Source: Cyanocohniella sp. LLY (GTDB lineage Bacteria > Cyanobacteriota > Cyanobacteriia > Cyanobacteriales > Nostocaceae). From it: a DNA stretch of 64,000 bases. Below, one piece after another: positions 50,210-60,620 of this stretch. The position numbers and the translations under genes are program-made. The stretch's first letter is position 1. The number at the start of each line of letters is the position of its first letter. The DNA lies in the NCBI GenBank assembly GCA_022241785.1, contig JAKOMP010000014.1, forward strand, positions 27,904 to 91,903, in the 5' to 3' direction. The notes under the pieces are model-generated. The model had not been told where the DNA came from. It worked only from the letters and a program-made list of their open reading frames with translations, and made no database searches.

Positions 50210-51478
50210 CTAAATCACATCTTGTAGGACTCGCCTGGTATTTTTCCATGTCCAAATACCCACACCCGCTACTACTATACTCATGCCGATCAAGACAACG
50301 CGTAAGCCCAAAAAATCAGTTAATGGGCCAGTTATAGCCAATGGTACAGATAAAGCAATATTGACGACATGATTTTGAAAGCCAAAAACCTTACCGTGCA
50401 TAGTAGGTGGTGTTTGCTGTTGAATTAAAGTCTGCATGGGTACGCCAATTAGCGCCGCACCTACACCCAAAAATGCCGATAGTCCTAAAGCCAGCCCTAG
50501 ATTATGGGTGAAAGTGAACACCCCTAAAACTAAAGACATAATCAAGAAGCCAATTAAAGGTAGGGGCTTGTGATGAAATTTATCACCACAGTGACCCAAA
50601 ATTGCTGCACCTAATACCATACCCACACCAGCTGCTGCTAAGAAAAAGCCAAATTGTTTTTCTTTTAAACCAAAATCGGTGGCTAATCTAATGGTCAACA
50701 CCATTAAAGATGCAAACACACAATATAAAGTGGTGAGTTGCAGCATGGCATTTAATACCAGACGATTTTTGGTGAGATAGTTCAAGCCTGATTTAAAGTC
50801 AGCCCAAGGATGAATTACGGCGCGCTGTTCATCACCAGGGAATTGGTTTTCATTGCCAAAGTTAATTGGTTGTACAGCCAATCCCGACAACAGGTATAGT
50901 CCACCAACTACCAGTTCTTGACCATATTCTGATCCTAGCCAAGTTTTTGACAAACTTAATATTGGTTCTCCAATGGCAAAACCCACAATTAATGCGCCCA
51001 TCATGGTACTGCTGTACACCGCATTGGCTGCCATAAAATTTTCTCGTCGGACTAAAACTGGGATAGCCGCCTGTTGAGCCGGTGTAAAAAACTGGGCCAA
51101 GGTGGAAATGCCAAAAGTCAGCACCAATAACATGAAAAAGTCCCTGGGCAAAAATGCTATGAACAGCATTAATACCGTTTGAATGTAATTAGAGCCAGTT
51201 AAAACCAGCTTTTTAGAAAAGCGATCTACAAAAATACCACCCGCAGAACCGAACAAAATCGCCGGTAATGTAAAAGCCAGCATCAAAGTTGAGTACATGG
51301 AGTTTTGAGCTAATCCAGCGGGTGCTGGATAGTTTTCTAGCAATCCTACCATTAAGACGAAAAAGACTTTATCTCCCAACTGGGAACACAACTGCCCAAT
51401 CCACAGGAGCATAAAACCACGATTTTTTAGTAGTGAGTTAAACCCGTTATTGATAGCAGCTGGTTCAGTGGGAAACAT
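50210..51478 (-). CDS. MFS transporter
   Basis: 12-TM pattern; ILFGSAGGIFVDRFSKK; EntS-like family appearance. Confidence 0.85.
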   Translation of the reverse strand: MFPTEPAAINNGFNSLLKNRGFMLLWIGQLCSQLGDKVFFVLMVGLLENYPAPAGLAQNSMYSTLMLAFTLPAILFGSAGGIFVDRFSKKLVLTGSNYIQTVLMLFIAFLPRDFFMLLVLTFGISTLAQFFTPAQQAAIPVLVRRENFMAANAVYSSTMMGALIVGFAIGEPILSLSKTWLGSEYGQELVVGGLYLLSGLAVQPINFGNENQFPGDEQRAVIHPWADFKSGLNYLTKNRLVLNAMLQLTTLYCVFASLMVLTIRLATDFGLKEKQFGFFLAAAGVGMVLGAAILGHCGDKFHHKPLPLIGFLIMSLVLGVFTFTHNLGLALGLSAFLGVGAALIGVPMQTLIQQQTPPTMHGKVFGFQNHVVNIALSVPLAITGPLTDFLGLRVVLIGMSIVVAGVGIWTWKNTRRVLQDVI

Positions 51479-51624
51479 TTAGATACTTGGGGATTGGGGA
51501 TTGGGGACTGGTGATCAGGTGCAATGGATATTGGGAATGAGGGAGAAAGATGGTGGTAACAAGTTCAATATCTTCCCCCTGCACCTTACTACCTACTACC
51601 TACTGATTAATTCTGTTTTCCGGA

Positions 51625-52197
51625 CTAATTTTCTTCATAGCGGTTTACCAGAATATGCAAAAATTCACTTGCAGTCAGGCGTACTGGTGAAGACGAAACC
51701 TCAACAGATGAGTCTACCCAGCAACCTTTTACTTTTTGGGGCGATCGCCACATGGATAAATGGTCTACTGGTGGTTGTGCGTAAAAATTATTATGCCCAC
51801 CACCTAGTAAGGAAGAACTCCAATGAGTGAAATAATCATGACTCATCCGATGGATAGGAAAGTTTCCTGAAAGTGGTACTCCCCAACCATCTATGGCAAT
51901 AAACGCTTTGACATTACCGCCTAACAGTTGCCAGGCACAAGCCCCGCCTATTGCTCCGACTACGCCAGCACTAAAGCTGAGAAATATCACTGGCGATTCT
52001 AACTCATGCTGTAGGCGATCGCCTAAAAACTGCACAATGTGAAGTGATGATAACGCTAATAAACTGTGACCCGGATAAATCAGGACTTTGCCTTGGTTTT
52101 GCCGCTTTAAACTATCAAAGACTGGATCTAACCACTCCAAAATAAAGCTTTCAGTTAAGTCCGGTTCATGAATTCCCGGGCAAATGATAATACTCAT
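51625..52197 (-). CDS. Hypothetical alpha/beta-hydrolase-like protein
   Basis: PVIFLSFSAGVVGAIGGA (nucleophile-elbow-like), LHILVNRYEEN. Confidence 0.6.
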   Translation of the reverse strand: MSIIICPGIHEPDLTESFILEWLDPVFDSLKRQNQGKVLIYPGHSLLALSSLHIVQFLGDRLQHELESPVIFLSFSAGVVGAIGGACAWQLLGGNVKAFIAIDGWGVPLSGNFPIHRMSHDYFTHWSSSLLGGGHNNFYAQPPVDHLSMWRSPQKVKGCWVDSSVEVSSSPVRLTASEFLHILVNRYEEN

Positions 52198-52574
52198 TTT
52201 TCTTAGGTACTCACAATTTGGCAGTTATCCATAAAATATCTTGTATTTAATTATACTTGTATCTCAGTAATTGAAAGTAAATGAAGTGCCAACCAAAATG
52301 CACTCAATTACTCACCCCTGCTTCTAGGATATATGAAAATTTCTTGATGACACAAATCAGGCTATAGATACAGAATAATAAAAAACAGATTTTCTAATAC
52401 TCAGTATCTGGTAATAACTCTAGTACGTCTTTTGATATATTGTTGTTAATTTTTTAGTTATCCCTTCCAGGGGGATGGGATAATATTTTACTAATCAGGG
52501 AAATAATGGAGCTATAACCTAGCTCGTTTTGCTTTTAACTCTGGTTTATATAGATTTATATTGAGGAACTAATT

Positions 52575-53699
52575 GTGGTTGCCACGCCAGAAAAACAGCA
52601 ACACATCCATGAGCAATTACCGAGTCAAAACCGAGTAGCTGTCTTACTCATGGGCTATGGTGAAGTCGAAAGCTACGAAGATTTTGCCAACTATAACGAA
52701 CAAGCATTAAATCTACTGACGGCAAAATTTGCACCAGTGCCAACCTGGATTTATCCCCCTTTAGCAAAGCTCTTAGCTTTATTTGACCGCCATGAATGGG
52801 GACACACCCATCACGATTTTATCTCCCCACACAACGCCATTTTTGAACAGCAACGCGCTGGTATTGAAAAGAATTTACAAGCCAAGTGGGGCGATACTAT
52901 CCAAGTGTTCAAGGCTTTCAACTTCTGCGCTCCCCATTTACCGCACCAAGTTCTGGCAGAAATTAAAACTCAAGGCTTTAACAAAATCCTCATTTATCCC
53001 TTGTTAGTTGTTGACTCTATCTTTACCAGTGGGATTGCCGTTGAGCAAGTGAATAATGCTTTAGCAGAAATGGCAGATGGAGAGGAGCATTGGGTAAAAG
53101 GACTGCGTTATATTCCTTCTTTCTACAACGAGCCAGCTTACATCGATTTAATGGCTAATTTAGTAGAAGAAAAAATAACCGCCGACTTACGTGCAAATTA
53201 CCTTCCTTCTCAAATCGGCATTGTCCTCATGAATCATGGCTGTCCCCACAAAGCCAAGGGATTCACATCGGGAATTGTCGAAAGTCAAACGCTATACGAT
53301 TTGGTACGCGATAAGTTAATTAACCGTTATCCCTTAATTTCGGTGGGTTGGCTGAACCACGACACACCTTTAATTGAATGGACGCTACCAAATGCCGAGC
53401 AAGCTGCTAATAATTTGATTCAATTGGGTGCAAAAGCTATCGTCTTTATGCCCATTGGCTTTGCTACAGAAAACCACGAAACTCTATTAGATGTCCACCA
53501 CATCATTCATGGTTTGGCGAAAAAGCATCCCGATGTGAATTATGTCCAGATGGCCTGTGTCAACGATAATCCAGAATTTCTGGAGATGGCTGCTGAATGG
53601 GCAAATGCTCACATTGGTGAGTTAATGAATCAGGAAGCTATGGCGGTTAATCCCCAGTTGGCGGGAAATCACCATCACCATCACCATCACCATGATTAG
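52575..53699 (+). CDS. Ferrochelatase-family protein with C-terminal His8 tail
   Basis: VAVLLMGYGEVESYEDFANY, VFKAFNFCAPHLPHQVL, VLMNHGCPHKAKGF; ends GNHHHHHHHHD. GTG start. Confidence 0.75.
   Translation: MVATPEKQQHIHEQLPSQNRVAVLLMGYGEVESYEDFANYNEQALNLLTAKFAPVPTWIYPPLAKLLALFDRHEWGHTHHDFISPHNAIFEQQRAGIEKNLQAKWGDTIQVFKAFNFCAPHLPHQVLAEIKTQGFNKILIYPLLVVDSIFTSGIAVEQVNNALAEMADGEEHWVKGLRYIPSFYNEPAYIDLMANLVEEKITADLRANYLPSQIGIVLMNHGCPHKAKGFTSGIVESQTLYDLVRDKLINRYPLISVGWLNHDTPLIEWTLPNAEQAANNLIQLGAKAIVFMPIGFATENHETLLDVHHIIHGLAKKHPDVNYVQMACVNDNPEFLEMAAEWANAHIGELMNQEAMAVNPQLAGNHHHHHHHHD
53670..53693. repeat. (CACCAT)x4 hexanucleotide repeat encoding the His tail
   Basis: caccatcaccatcaccatcaccat read directly. 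Confidence 0.95.
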
Positions 53700-54248
53700 T
53701 TGACAGATTCCAGGGGGATAAATAAATTACTTTATTATCCCCTTGGTTTAACAATCCTTGCGGGAAGTCCCCCAGTTCCGAAGACTCCACTGGGGAATGA
53801 AAGCAAGGGCAGGGACTTGATTACACAACGAGAACGTGGGAAAATACTTATGGTTGTTAACCCACCCGACCGTATTGAACAGACAGGCTAACTTCAAAGT
53901 AGTGGTACGACATTTGCCGCAGATAAATCGGTAGATCGGGAAAGACGCAAACTTAGCTGGTTGACCATTGTCATAAATCCAAGGTGAGCGTGTCATAAAA
54001 AAATCAAACTGTCCCAGGAAGTGGGATGGCTGCGCGGGTTCTCCCTATGAGGAGATAAAGGCAGAAATGCCAGAGACGTTGTGTAAGACCAATCTGTACT
54101 TGTACAAAGCGGCAACGGCGAATGAGACGCGAAACCGCAAGTGTAGCAAAGCGAAACTTGTGGTACTTCACATTTAGTTGCTAACCTGAAAGTAACTAGA
54201 AGATTTGGCTACAACCGTCTTCACAAGTATTAGTTTCAGGACGGACTG

Positions 54249-54851
54249 ATGACACAAACTGACTTATTTTCAGCCATTGCCGTCAATATCCCCAACACGC
54301 TCATCCTGAAAGTTTCCCACGAGCAATTTGTTGATCTGGCAATCGCTAACCGAGACTTACAATTAGAACGAAGTGCTACGGGTGAGTTAATTATTATGCC
54401 ACCGACCGGAAGCGATACTGGCAATAAAAACCTAGATATGGAAGGGCAATTGTGGCTGTGGAATCGTCAGAGTAAACTGGGTCAAGCTTTTAACTCTTCA
54501 ACAGGTTTTCATCTTCCTAATGGTGCTAATCGCTCTCCTGATGCAGCCTGGGTACGTCAAGAAAAATGGGATGCCCTCACTTTAGAACAGCAGGAAACTT
54601 TTGCGCCTATTTGTCCTGATTTTGTGCTGGAACTACGTTCTAAAACGGACTCTTTAGAAAAGTTGCAAGCCAAGATGAAGGAATATATAGAAAATGGAGC
54701 TTGTTTAGGTTGGTTAATTGACCGACAAAATCAACGAGTGGAAATTTATCGTCCAGGTAGAGATGTGGAAGTTTTAAATCATCCTATAAATTTATCAGGG
54801 GAAGATGTTTTACCTGGGTTTGTGTTGGATTTAACCGAGGTTTGGAGTTGA
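54249..54851 (+). CDS. Uma2-family endonuclease (DUF820)
   Basis: LERSATGELIIMPPTGSDTGNKN, SPDAAWVRQEKWD, PDFVLELRSKTDSLEKLQAKMKEYIENGACLGWLID. Confidence 0.93.
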   Translation: MTQTDLFSAIAVNIPNTLILKVSHEQFVDLAIANRDLQLERSATGELIIMPPTGSDTGNKNLDMEGQLWLWNRQSKLGQAFNSSTGFHLPNGANRSPDAAWVRQEKWDALTLEQQETFAPICPDFVLELRSKTDSLEKLQAKMKEYIENGACLGWLIDRQNQRVEIYRPGRDVEVLNHPINLSGEDVLPGFVLDLTEVWS

Positions 54852-54885
54852 AGTTTCTGGTATTGCTAATTTGTAGAAAATCATT

Positions 54886-56034
54886 TTAAAGCATTTGATG
54901 AATTTCATTGATTGCACTAATTATCAGAGAAGATGTCCTTTCTATTTCGGCTTTGGTTGTAAATTTACCAACACCAATTCTTAACGCTCCCTCAATCATA
55001 TTTTCTGAAAGATTCAGAGATTGTAAAACGTGAGATGGTGCAACAACGCCTGATGAACAAGCAGCACCTGTAGAAATAGCTAATTGGTGGCGAATCCTAG
55101 CAATAATGGCACTATTCGGAATATTTGGTATAGAAATATGTAAGTTACCTGATAAGCGGTTGTTTAAGTCTCCATTCACCACTAAGTCAGGGATGTTTGA
55201 TTGTAGTAGGTTTTGCAGTGTATCTCGCAGTTGGGCGATCGCCTTTTCATCTGCTTCCATCTCCAAACCTCTCAACCTGCAAGCTTCCCCCAAACCAGCG
55301 ATTCCGGGGACGTTGAGTGTACCAGATCTGAGTCCTTGTTCGTGTCCACCACCGTAAATCATCGCTGGGAGATCATGATCTTTTCTGACTACCAACGCAC
55401 CAACGCCTTTGGGTGCGTAGAGTTTATGGCCAGAAATCGCCAGATAGGTGATACCCCAGTCTTGAAAGTTGAGGGGAATTTTCCCGACGGCTTGGGAAGC
55501 ATCACATAAAAAAGGGATATTGTAAGAGGATGCGATCGCACCAATTTTTTCTATGGGGTAAATTGTCCCGACTTCGTTGTTAGCAGCCATCACACAAAGT
55601 AAGGAAGCCCCCTCACAGCAGACTTTTTCTAGATGTTCTAAATCAATCTGGGCTTGTTGATTGACTTTTAACCAAATAATTTCCGCTAGTCCTTTTTTAG
55701 CTAAAGCTTTGCAGGTATCTAAAACGGCTTTGTGTTCAACTGGAGAAACAATGATTTTAGCGGGGGTATTTTGTTGAGCAATATGTCCTTGAATGGCTAA
55801 ATTAATGCTTTCCGTTGCACCTGATGTAAAGATAATTTCTTTGGGTGAGGCGTTGATTAATTCTGCTATTTGTTGACGGGCTTGTTTAACTGCTTTTGCT
55901 GCTGTGTCTCCATAACCATGATCTACACTATTAGCATTACCAAAGGCGGTAGTCATATAGTACATGACTTTCTCGGCTACTCTGGGGTCAACGGGAGTAG
56001 TTGAGTGGTAATCGAGGTAGATTATGTTAGTCAT
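54886..56034 (-). CDS. Cysteine desulfurase (IscS/NifS/DndA family)
   Basis: IYLDYHSTTPVDPRV, ISGHKLYAPKGVGALVVRK (PLP Lys), STGAACSSG (catalytic Cys loop). Confidence 0.93.
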   Translation of the reverse strand: MTNIIYLDYHSTTPVDPRVAEKVMYYMTTAFGNANSVDHGYGDTAAKAVKQARQQIAELINASPKEIIFTSGATESINLAIQGHIAQQNTPAKIIVSPVEHKAVLDTCKALAKKGLAEIIWLKVNQQAQIDLEHLEKVCCEGASLLCVMAANNEVGTIYPIEKIGAIASSYNIPFLCDASQAVGKIPLNFQDWGITYLAISGHKLYAPKGVGALVVRKDHDLPAMIYGGGHEQGLRSGTLNVPGIAGLGEACRLRGLEMEADEKAIAQLRDTLQNLLQSNIPDLVVNGDLNNRLSGNLHISIPNIPNSAIIARIRHQLAISTGAACSSGVVAPSHVLQSLNLSENMIEGALRIGVGKFTTKAEIERTSSLIISAINEIHQML

Positions 56035-56038
56035 TTTT

Positions 56039-56530
56039 TTAACGCGGAGTCACGCTAAGGAAATGCAAAGTAACGCAGAGAATTATCATAACAACTTTCT
56101 CTGCGTCTGGAGCGTGAGATTTAATTAGGGCTTGCTGAAAGGTTAAATATTCTAAAATTAGTAATCTTAAGTAATCTAACATTCTTAGGTATGATTTGAT
56201 ATTTTCGTATTCATGAGAGTTATGCAAATACAACTGGGAAATATTAGGAAAATCAAACACTCGTTTTTGTTTGAGTTGTTTAATTGCTTGTTGTGTATTC
56301 TCTATATATCCTCTGGCTTTAATTTGACTAGCGTAACCTCGAATATCTGTAGTTAATAGTTGAATTTCTTCTAATAATGTAAATTCCGTTTCTGATACAG
56401 GGAATTGATGAGCGATCGCTTGTCTTTCTGATTTACTATTTTGATAGTCAATTGTTAATTTTTCTAACAGTTGAATGATGTAATTTTTAGTGATTTCAGG
56501 ATTTTGATTAGTCAGGGTAGTATTAGTCAT
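56039..56530 (-). CDS. Hypothetical protein (163 aa), helical
   Basis: Tightly packed between cysteine desulfurase and ATPase genes, same strand; C-terminal end runs into a repeat-like sequence. Confidence 0.6.
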   Translation of the reverse strand: MTNTTLTNQNPEITKNYIIQLLEKLTIDYQNSKSERQAIAHQFPVSETEFTLLEEIQLLTTDIRGYASQIKARGYIENTQQAIKQLKQKRVFDFPNISQLYLHNSHEYENIKSYLRMLDYLRLLILEYLTFQQALIKSHAPDAEKVVMIILCVTLHFLSVTPR

Positions 56531-56541
56531 TGTTCACTTTT

Positions 56542-58365
56542 CTACTCATTTTCTAAAAACCTTCTCGCCACTCTCCCCCAATCAATGCGCGTATCTACAG
56601 CATTTTCTTTGCGTTTACCATCTAATTCATCCTCATATCTTGCCCATGCCATGAGTAGTAGTTTCAATCCACTTAAGGAGTTAATTAAACGAGAACGTAA
56701 AGTATCTATATCAGCGTTATCTACATCCTCTTCTAAAATTTCTACTAACTTTTGATAAGCAGGATGATTAGTATTCAAAGTAACAATAATTGCTCCCCCT
56801 CTAGGTTGAACAGTGAAAAATTCAGGGCTATCAATAGGAGCTTGGGTAAAGGTATATTTTAAGCCATCATCTACTGTGGTTGCTGCTAATAATTCTGCTT
56901 GGGCTTCCGTAACTCCTTCTTCTTTTAAAGTTTCTTTAATGACTTGTTTCCGTTCTTCCTTTGGTAATTGTTCATCTTCATCACTTTTACCTTTATAGCC
57001 TTGTGATTGACGTTCTTGAGTTACAGTCGTAGCTACTTTTTCAGGTTTGTAGGGGTCGTGTCCGTAGCGTTTTTCCGAGGTGCGAGTGCCTTTTGTTTGG
57101 GCTTTGATTAAGCGACGAATCAAACTTAGTTGACTGCTAATTTTATGGGCTAATTCTAACAGAGGCAGTTTTGGATCTTCATCTTGGAGTAATTCTTCTT
57201 TTAGTTCAGCAACAGTTTTGCCTTCTTCTAATAAAGATTCAATATCTAGTTGTAAAATCTCTCCAAAATTACGGGCTGATTGTTTGTTATTGGTAACTCC
57301 AAAAATATCATCAAGAGATGGGGGAAATTCAACTTCAATCCCCCACCACCGTTCTGTAGGGTCGTAATTATTAACTAGGTTTTGGTCTAATTCTAATTCT
57401 CGCCCCGCACGCACTACGGAAACTCCCAAATTTTTGGCGGCGTGTTGTCCATGTGGTAAGCTACCGGGATTTTTTCCGGGTTCGGCTTGACGTGCTTCTT
57501 CTTTAGCGTAAGAAAAACGCACTTTTACATCATGTTCTTTGTCTTTAAAATTAATTTTATAAGTAGCTTCATAAGATGTATCGCCTTGCCAAGGACAGAA
57601 CATTGCTTGATTATCAAATGGTTGAGGACAGGAAGTTTTTTCTATTAAATAACCTGGGTCGTTGGGTAGGGTATATTTTTCTAAAATCAGGCTATATAAA
57701 GCATCTAAATCAAAAGCTACCATGCGGATTTTGACTGCACCGCTATTAATAAATTTGCGATACATTCTCCCAATCACAAATTCAGAATTATCAATAATTG
57801 CTTTGCTCGTTCGCCACATACAACGGTCGATTTTTGACCATACTACTAATGTGCCACTATCACCAAATTTATGCCCGATGTTTCGCCAAATCATGGGAAT
57901 TGGTTTAGCATTCGGTTCTGGTACTTCTGTCAGTCGGCGATTTTTAATTTCATCTAAATCTAGATAACTATGCAGTGCATTTTCTAGGCCATTTTGCCAT
58001 GACCACACATCAACCCGTTGACATTGAGAAATAGAAGACGAGGGTAAACCCATACCAAAACGACCGATTCCGGTGTGTTGATCTTCATCTAAATGAGTAC
58101 CGTTACCAAATTGCAGGGCGAGACGTAAAACATTCGCATCCATCCCACAACCATTATCTAACACGGCGATTTGTTCAATGCGCGATCGCCTTTTCCCTTC
58201 CACCGATTGTTTGCGTTCGCCACACAGCAGTTCTACTTGCGATGCACCAGCTTGAATGGCATTATCCATTAATTCGGCTAAAGCATAAGCGGCGTTTTTA
58301 TAACCGTTATCCCGCATGGCTTGGACTGCGAGGTGAGTGGGAACGATATCATGGGCGTTATTCAT
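56542..58365 (-). CDS. HSP90/MutL-type (GHKL) ATPase
   Basis: Probable start MNNAHDIVPTHLAVQAMRDNGYKNAAYALAELMDNAIQAGASQ; N-box ELMDNA, DNGCGMD, GIGRFGMGLP; start overlaps the helicase stop. Confidence 0.88.
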   Translation of the reverse strand: MNNAHDIVPTHLAVQAMRDNGYKNAAYALAELMDNAIQAGASQVELLCGERKQSVEGKRRSRIEQIAVLDNGCGMDANVLRLALQFGNGTHLDEDQHTGIGRFGMGLPSSSISQCQRVDVWSWQNGLENALHSYLDLDEIKNRRLTEVPEPNAKPIPMIWRNIGHKFGDSGTLVVWSKIDRCMWRTSKAIIDNSEFVIGRMYRKFINSGAVKIRMVAFDLDALYSLILEKYTLPNDPGYLIEKTSCPQPFDNQAMFCPWQGDTSYEATYKINFKDKEHDVKVRFSYAKEEARQAEPGKNPGSLPHGQHAAKNLGVSVVRAGRELELDQNLVNNYDPTERWWGIEVEFPPSLDDIFGVTNNKQSARNFGEILQLDIESLLEEGKTVAELKEELLQDEDPKLPLLELAHKISSQLSLIRRLIKAQTKGTRTSEKRYGHDPYKPEKVATTVTQERQSQGYKGKSDEDEQLPKEERKQVIKETLKEEGVTEAQAELLAATTVDDGLKYTFTQAPIDSPEFFTVQPRGGAIIVTLNTNHPAYQKLVEILEEDVDNADIDTLRSRLINSLSGLKLLLMAWARYEDELDGKRKENAVDTRIDWGRVARRFLENE

Positions 58366-59455
58366 GGGTTTTCCTCCAAACGTCTTCCCAATTGTGGAAG
58401 GCTGATGCGACTGAACCAAAACCAGGGAGTTGGCTATCGACAACGGTGACAATTTCAGCCGTAGCATTACCCCCAGCTTTGATTCCTCTGATGGCGCGTC
58501 CCACCATTTGGCTGTAGAGAACAAGGGATTTGGTGGGACGGGCGATAACGGCGGCGCTGGTTTTGGGTGCATCGAAGCCAGTGGTTAAAACGCCGTAGTT
58601 ACATAAAATCTTGGTTTGGGTTTGTTCGTCTTTAAAGCTGTGAATCAGTCTTTCTCGTTCGGACTTGGGGGTTTCACCTGTAACAGCATCAGCATTCAAG
58701 CCTCGTAAACGCAATATCGAAGCGATAAGTCGGGCGTGTTCCACGGAGGTATTAAACACGATGATGCGTTGATGATGTGGGGCGAGTGCTTCTAGTTCGA
58801 GGATGATGCAGAGGTTGCGTTGTTCGTCTGCGGCTAACCGATTGAGAATATATTGAGGGATGTCTAAGTCTGTATTAATCCGCTTCAAGTCTTGGGGAGT
58901 AAGTTCAATCCCAGTTTCATAAAATAAGGAACGATAGTTAACTTTAGCCAGGTATTGTTGATCTACGAGATAATCAATGGGGTTGTCATAACCGGGAATT
59001 TCTAAAATAACTTTCTGTTGGGCGAAGAATTTTGCTAGTTGTGCATCGGTGTTAATATCAGCCCAAGTGCGTCCGGGTGTGGCGGTTAAACCTAATAAAG
59101 CGGTGGTTTCGTAGGGGACGACGAGAGAATCTAAAACGAGTTTATAGGTTTCGGCTACTGCTTGATGGGCTTCGTCGATAATTACCAATGAACAACGCAC
59201 ACCCAGTTGATTAATAAAGCGGATACTCTTTTTGGCAGCGTGATAGACTTTCGCTAATCCTGCTACTACTAAGCCATCTTGCGCTTGTGCTAAGTCTATC
59301 TCATGGTTGCCCCAGAAGCGGTAAGTTGAAAGGGTGCGATTTCCTAAACTGTCCCAGGCTTTTTGAAATTCTGTAGCTGCTTGTTCGCAAAGTTCTTCAC
59401 TATAGGCTAACCAGATTACTAATGTGGGTTCATTGTTTCTTAAGCATAAACCCAA
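58358..59455 (-). CDS. SF2 (DEAD/DEAH) helicase, N-terminally truncated
   Basis: SLVIIDEAHQA (motif II), GLTATPGRTW (motif III), VLTTGFDAPKTSAAVIARPTKSLVLYSQMVGRAIRG (V/VI); no Walker A in the ORF. Confidence 0.85.
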   Translation of the reverse strand: MGLCLRNNEPTLVIWLAYSEELCEQAATEFQKAWDSLGNRTLSTYRFWGNHEIDLAQAQDGLVVAGLAKVYHAAKKSIRFINQLGVRCSLVIIDEAHQAVAETYKLVLDSLVVPYETTALLGLTATPGRTWADINTDAQLAKFFAQQKVILEIPGYDNPIDYLVDQQYLAKVNYRSLFYETGIELTPQDLKRINTDLDIPQYILNRLAADEQRNLCIILELEALAPHHQRIIVFNTSVEHARLIASILRLRGLNADAVTGETPKSERERLIHSFKDEQTQTKILCNYGVLTTGFDAPKTSAAVIARPTKSLVLYSQMVGRAIRGIKAGGNATAEIVTVVDSQLPGFGSVASAFHNWEDVWRKTHE

Positions 59456-60570
59456 TTAGGAGTAAAACCTTGTAGAGTTGCTAACGAAATTAAAGGTATG
59501 GTTGTAATTTCATAAGCCTTCAGCAAAACTTCTAGGTTTAATAAATCCTCAGCTTGACTAACTTTTAAGTCAAATACAAATGATTCAGTATATTTTAACC
59601 ATTGATTTTTAGATATATTCTCATAGGCAACAGTTAAGGCGCGATGTTGCAATTCGACAAAATCATGAAAATATTTTCTAGCTGGTAAATTGTTAGATTT
59701 AGAAGAATTAACAGATTGCGTAGTTGGAATTATATTCCATAGTTGATTATGAGCTACAAAAGACCAGGGTAGATAATGATCTAATGAAATTTCATTCTTA
59801 TTTAATAAAATCTTAGAATAAATACATTCAATATCTCTATACTCTAAAACAGTTTTCCAATATTTCTTTTGCTCTGGTAGAGAATCCCTTTGTTGTGGCA
59901 TAAATAATTTATTAACCACATTAGGGGTACTGGGGTTCTTTTGTTGCATATAATTTAACCATTCCCAAGATGCCCAACCCCTAACTATTGCGTAATTTTC
60001 CTTTAAATATTTAATCCATTCTGGGTGCAAAATAATGCTATCACTATCTTTATAAATATTTGAATTAAAACGATACAAGGGTTTATAAACATCAAAATAT
60101 TGATTAGCTATTTCTGGAGTTCTCAGAACAACTTCATAATTTACCTCAAAGTTATGCAGTTTTTCTAATAAAAATGGACGTAATAATCTAAAGGGAACAT
60201 TTTTCTTAAAATAGTTAATAATTCCTGTTAGATTGTTTTGATTAATTGTTTTTCTTAATAATGATTTATCTGTATCTGTAAATTTTAAGATTGGTTCTGT
60301 AATGTCTAATATCAGACTATCTAATAGCTTATCTATTCGGTCTTGTTTTCCAAAAGAAAGTTTAAAATAATTGTGAGGATACCAAGCATTAGCTAACATT
60401 TCAACAATAATTTCTCGAAAGCCAATAGATAATGAACTATTGAAATTATTTCTTTTTACAATATCTAACAATGATAAGAAATACAGGTATTTATAAGAAT
60501 TAGTTCTTGAATCAAATAATCCTGCTAAAGCTGAAATGTTTAAATTATCATAGCTTGGTAAATTATACAT
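59440..60570 (-). CDS. HNH endonuclease-like protein
   Basis: CIYSKILLNKNEISLDHYLPWSFVAHNQLWNIIPTTQSVNSSKSNNLP resembles an HNH motif. Confidence 0.75.
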   Translation of the reverse strand: MYNLPSYDNLNISALAGLFDSRTNSYKYLYFLSLLDIVKRNNFNSSLSIGFREIIVEMLANAWYPHNYFKLSFGKQDRIDKLLDSLILDITEPILKFTDTDKSLLRKTINQNNLTGIINYFKKNVPFRLLRPFLLEKLHNFEVNYEVVLRTPEIANQYFDVYKPLYRFNSNIYKDSDSIILHPEWIKYLKENYAIVRGWASWEWLNYMQQKNPSTPNVVNKLFMPQQRDSLPEQKKYWKTVLEYRDIECIYSKILLNKNEISLDHYLPWSFVAHNQLWNIIPTTQSVNSSKSNNLPARKYFHDFVELQHRALTVAYENISKNQWLKYTESFVFDLKVSQAEDLLNLEVLLKAYEITTIPLISLATLQGFTPNWVYA

Positions 60571-60620
60571 ATTTAATTAATATTTAAAAATTAAAATATA
60601 ATATTTAACATTGGTGAGAA

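Noticed and set aside
53700-53996. ORFs 53700..53891 (+) and 53748..53996 (-)
   Set aside because: Overlap each other on opposite strands; a CxxC-like ICGKC in the minus ORF was not enough to support a zinc-finger transposase.
53816-54240. Group II intron, rnpB or IS605-type RNA
   Set aside because: No domain V-like sequence, no rnpB start and no TnpB partner visible.
58366-58572. N-terminal extension of the GHKL ATPase in the ORF track
   Set aside because: Lies in the helicase coding region and the family-like start is MNNAHDIVPTHLAVQ at 58365.
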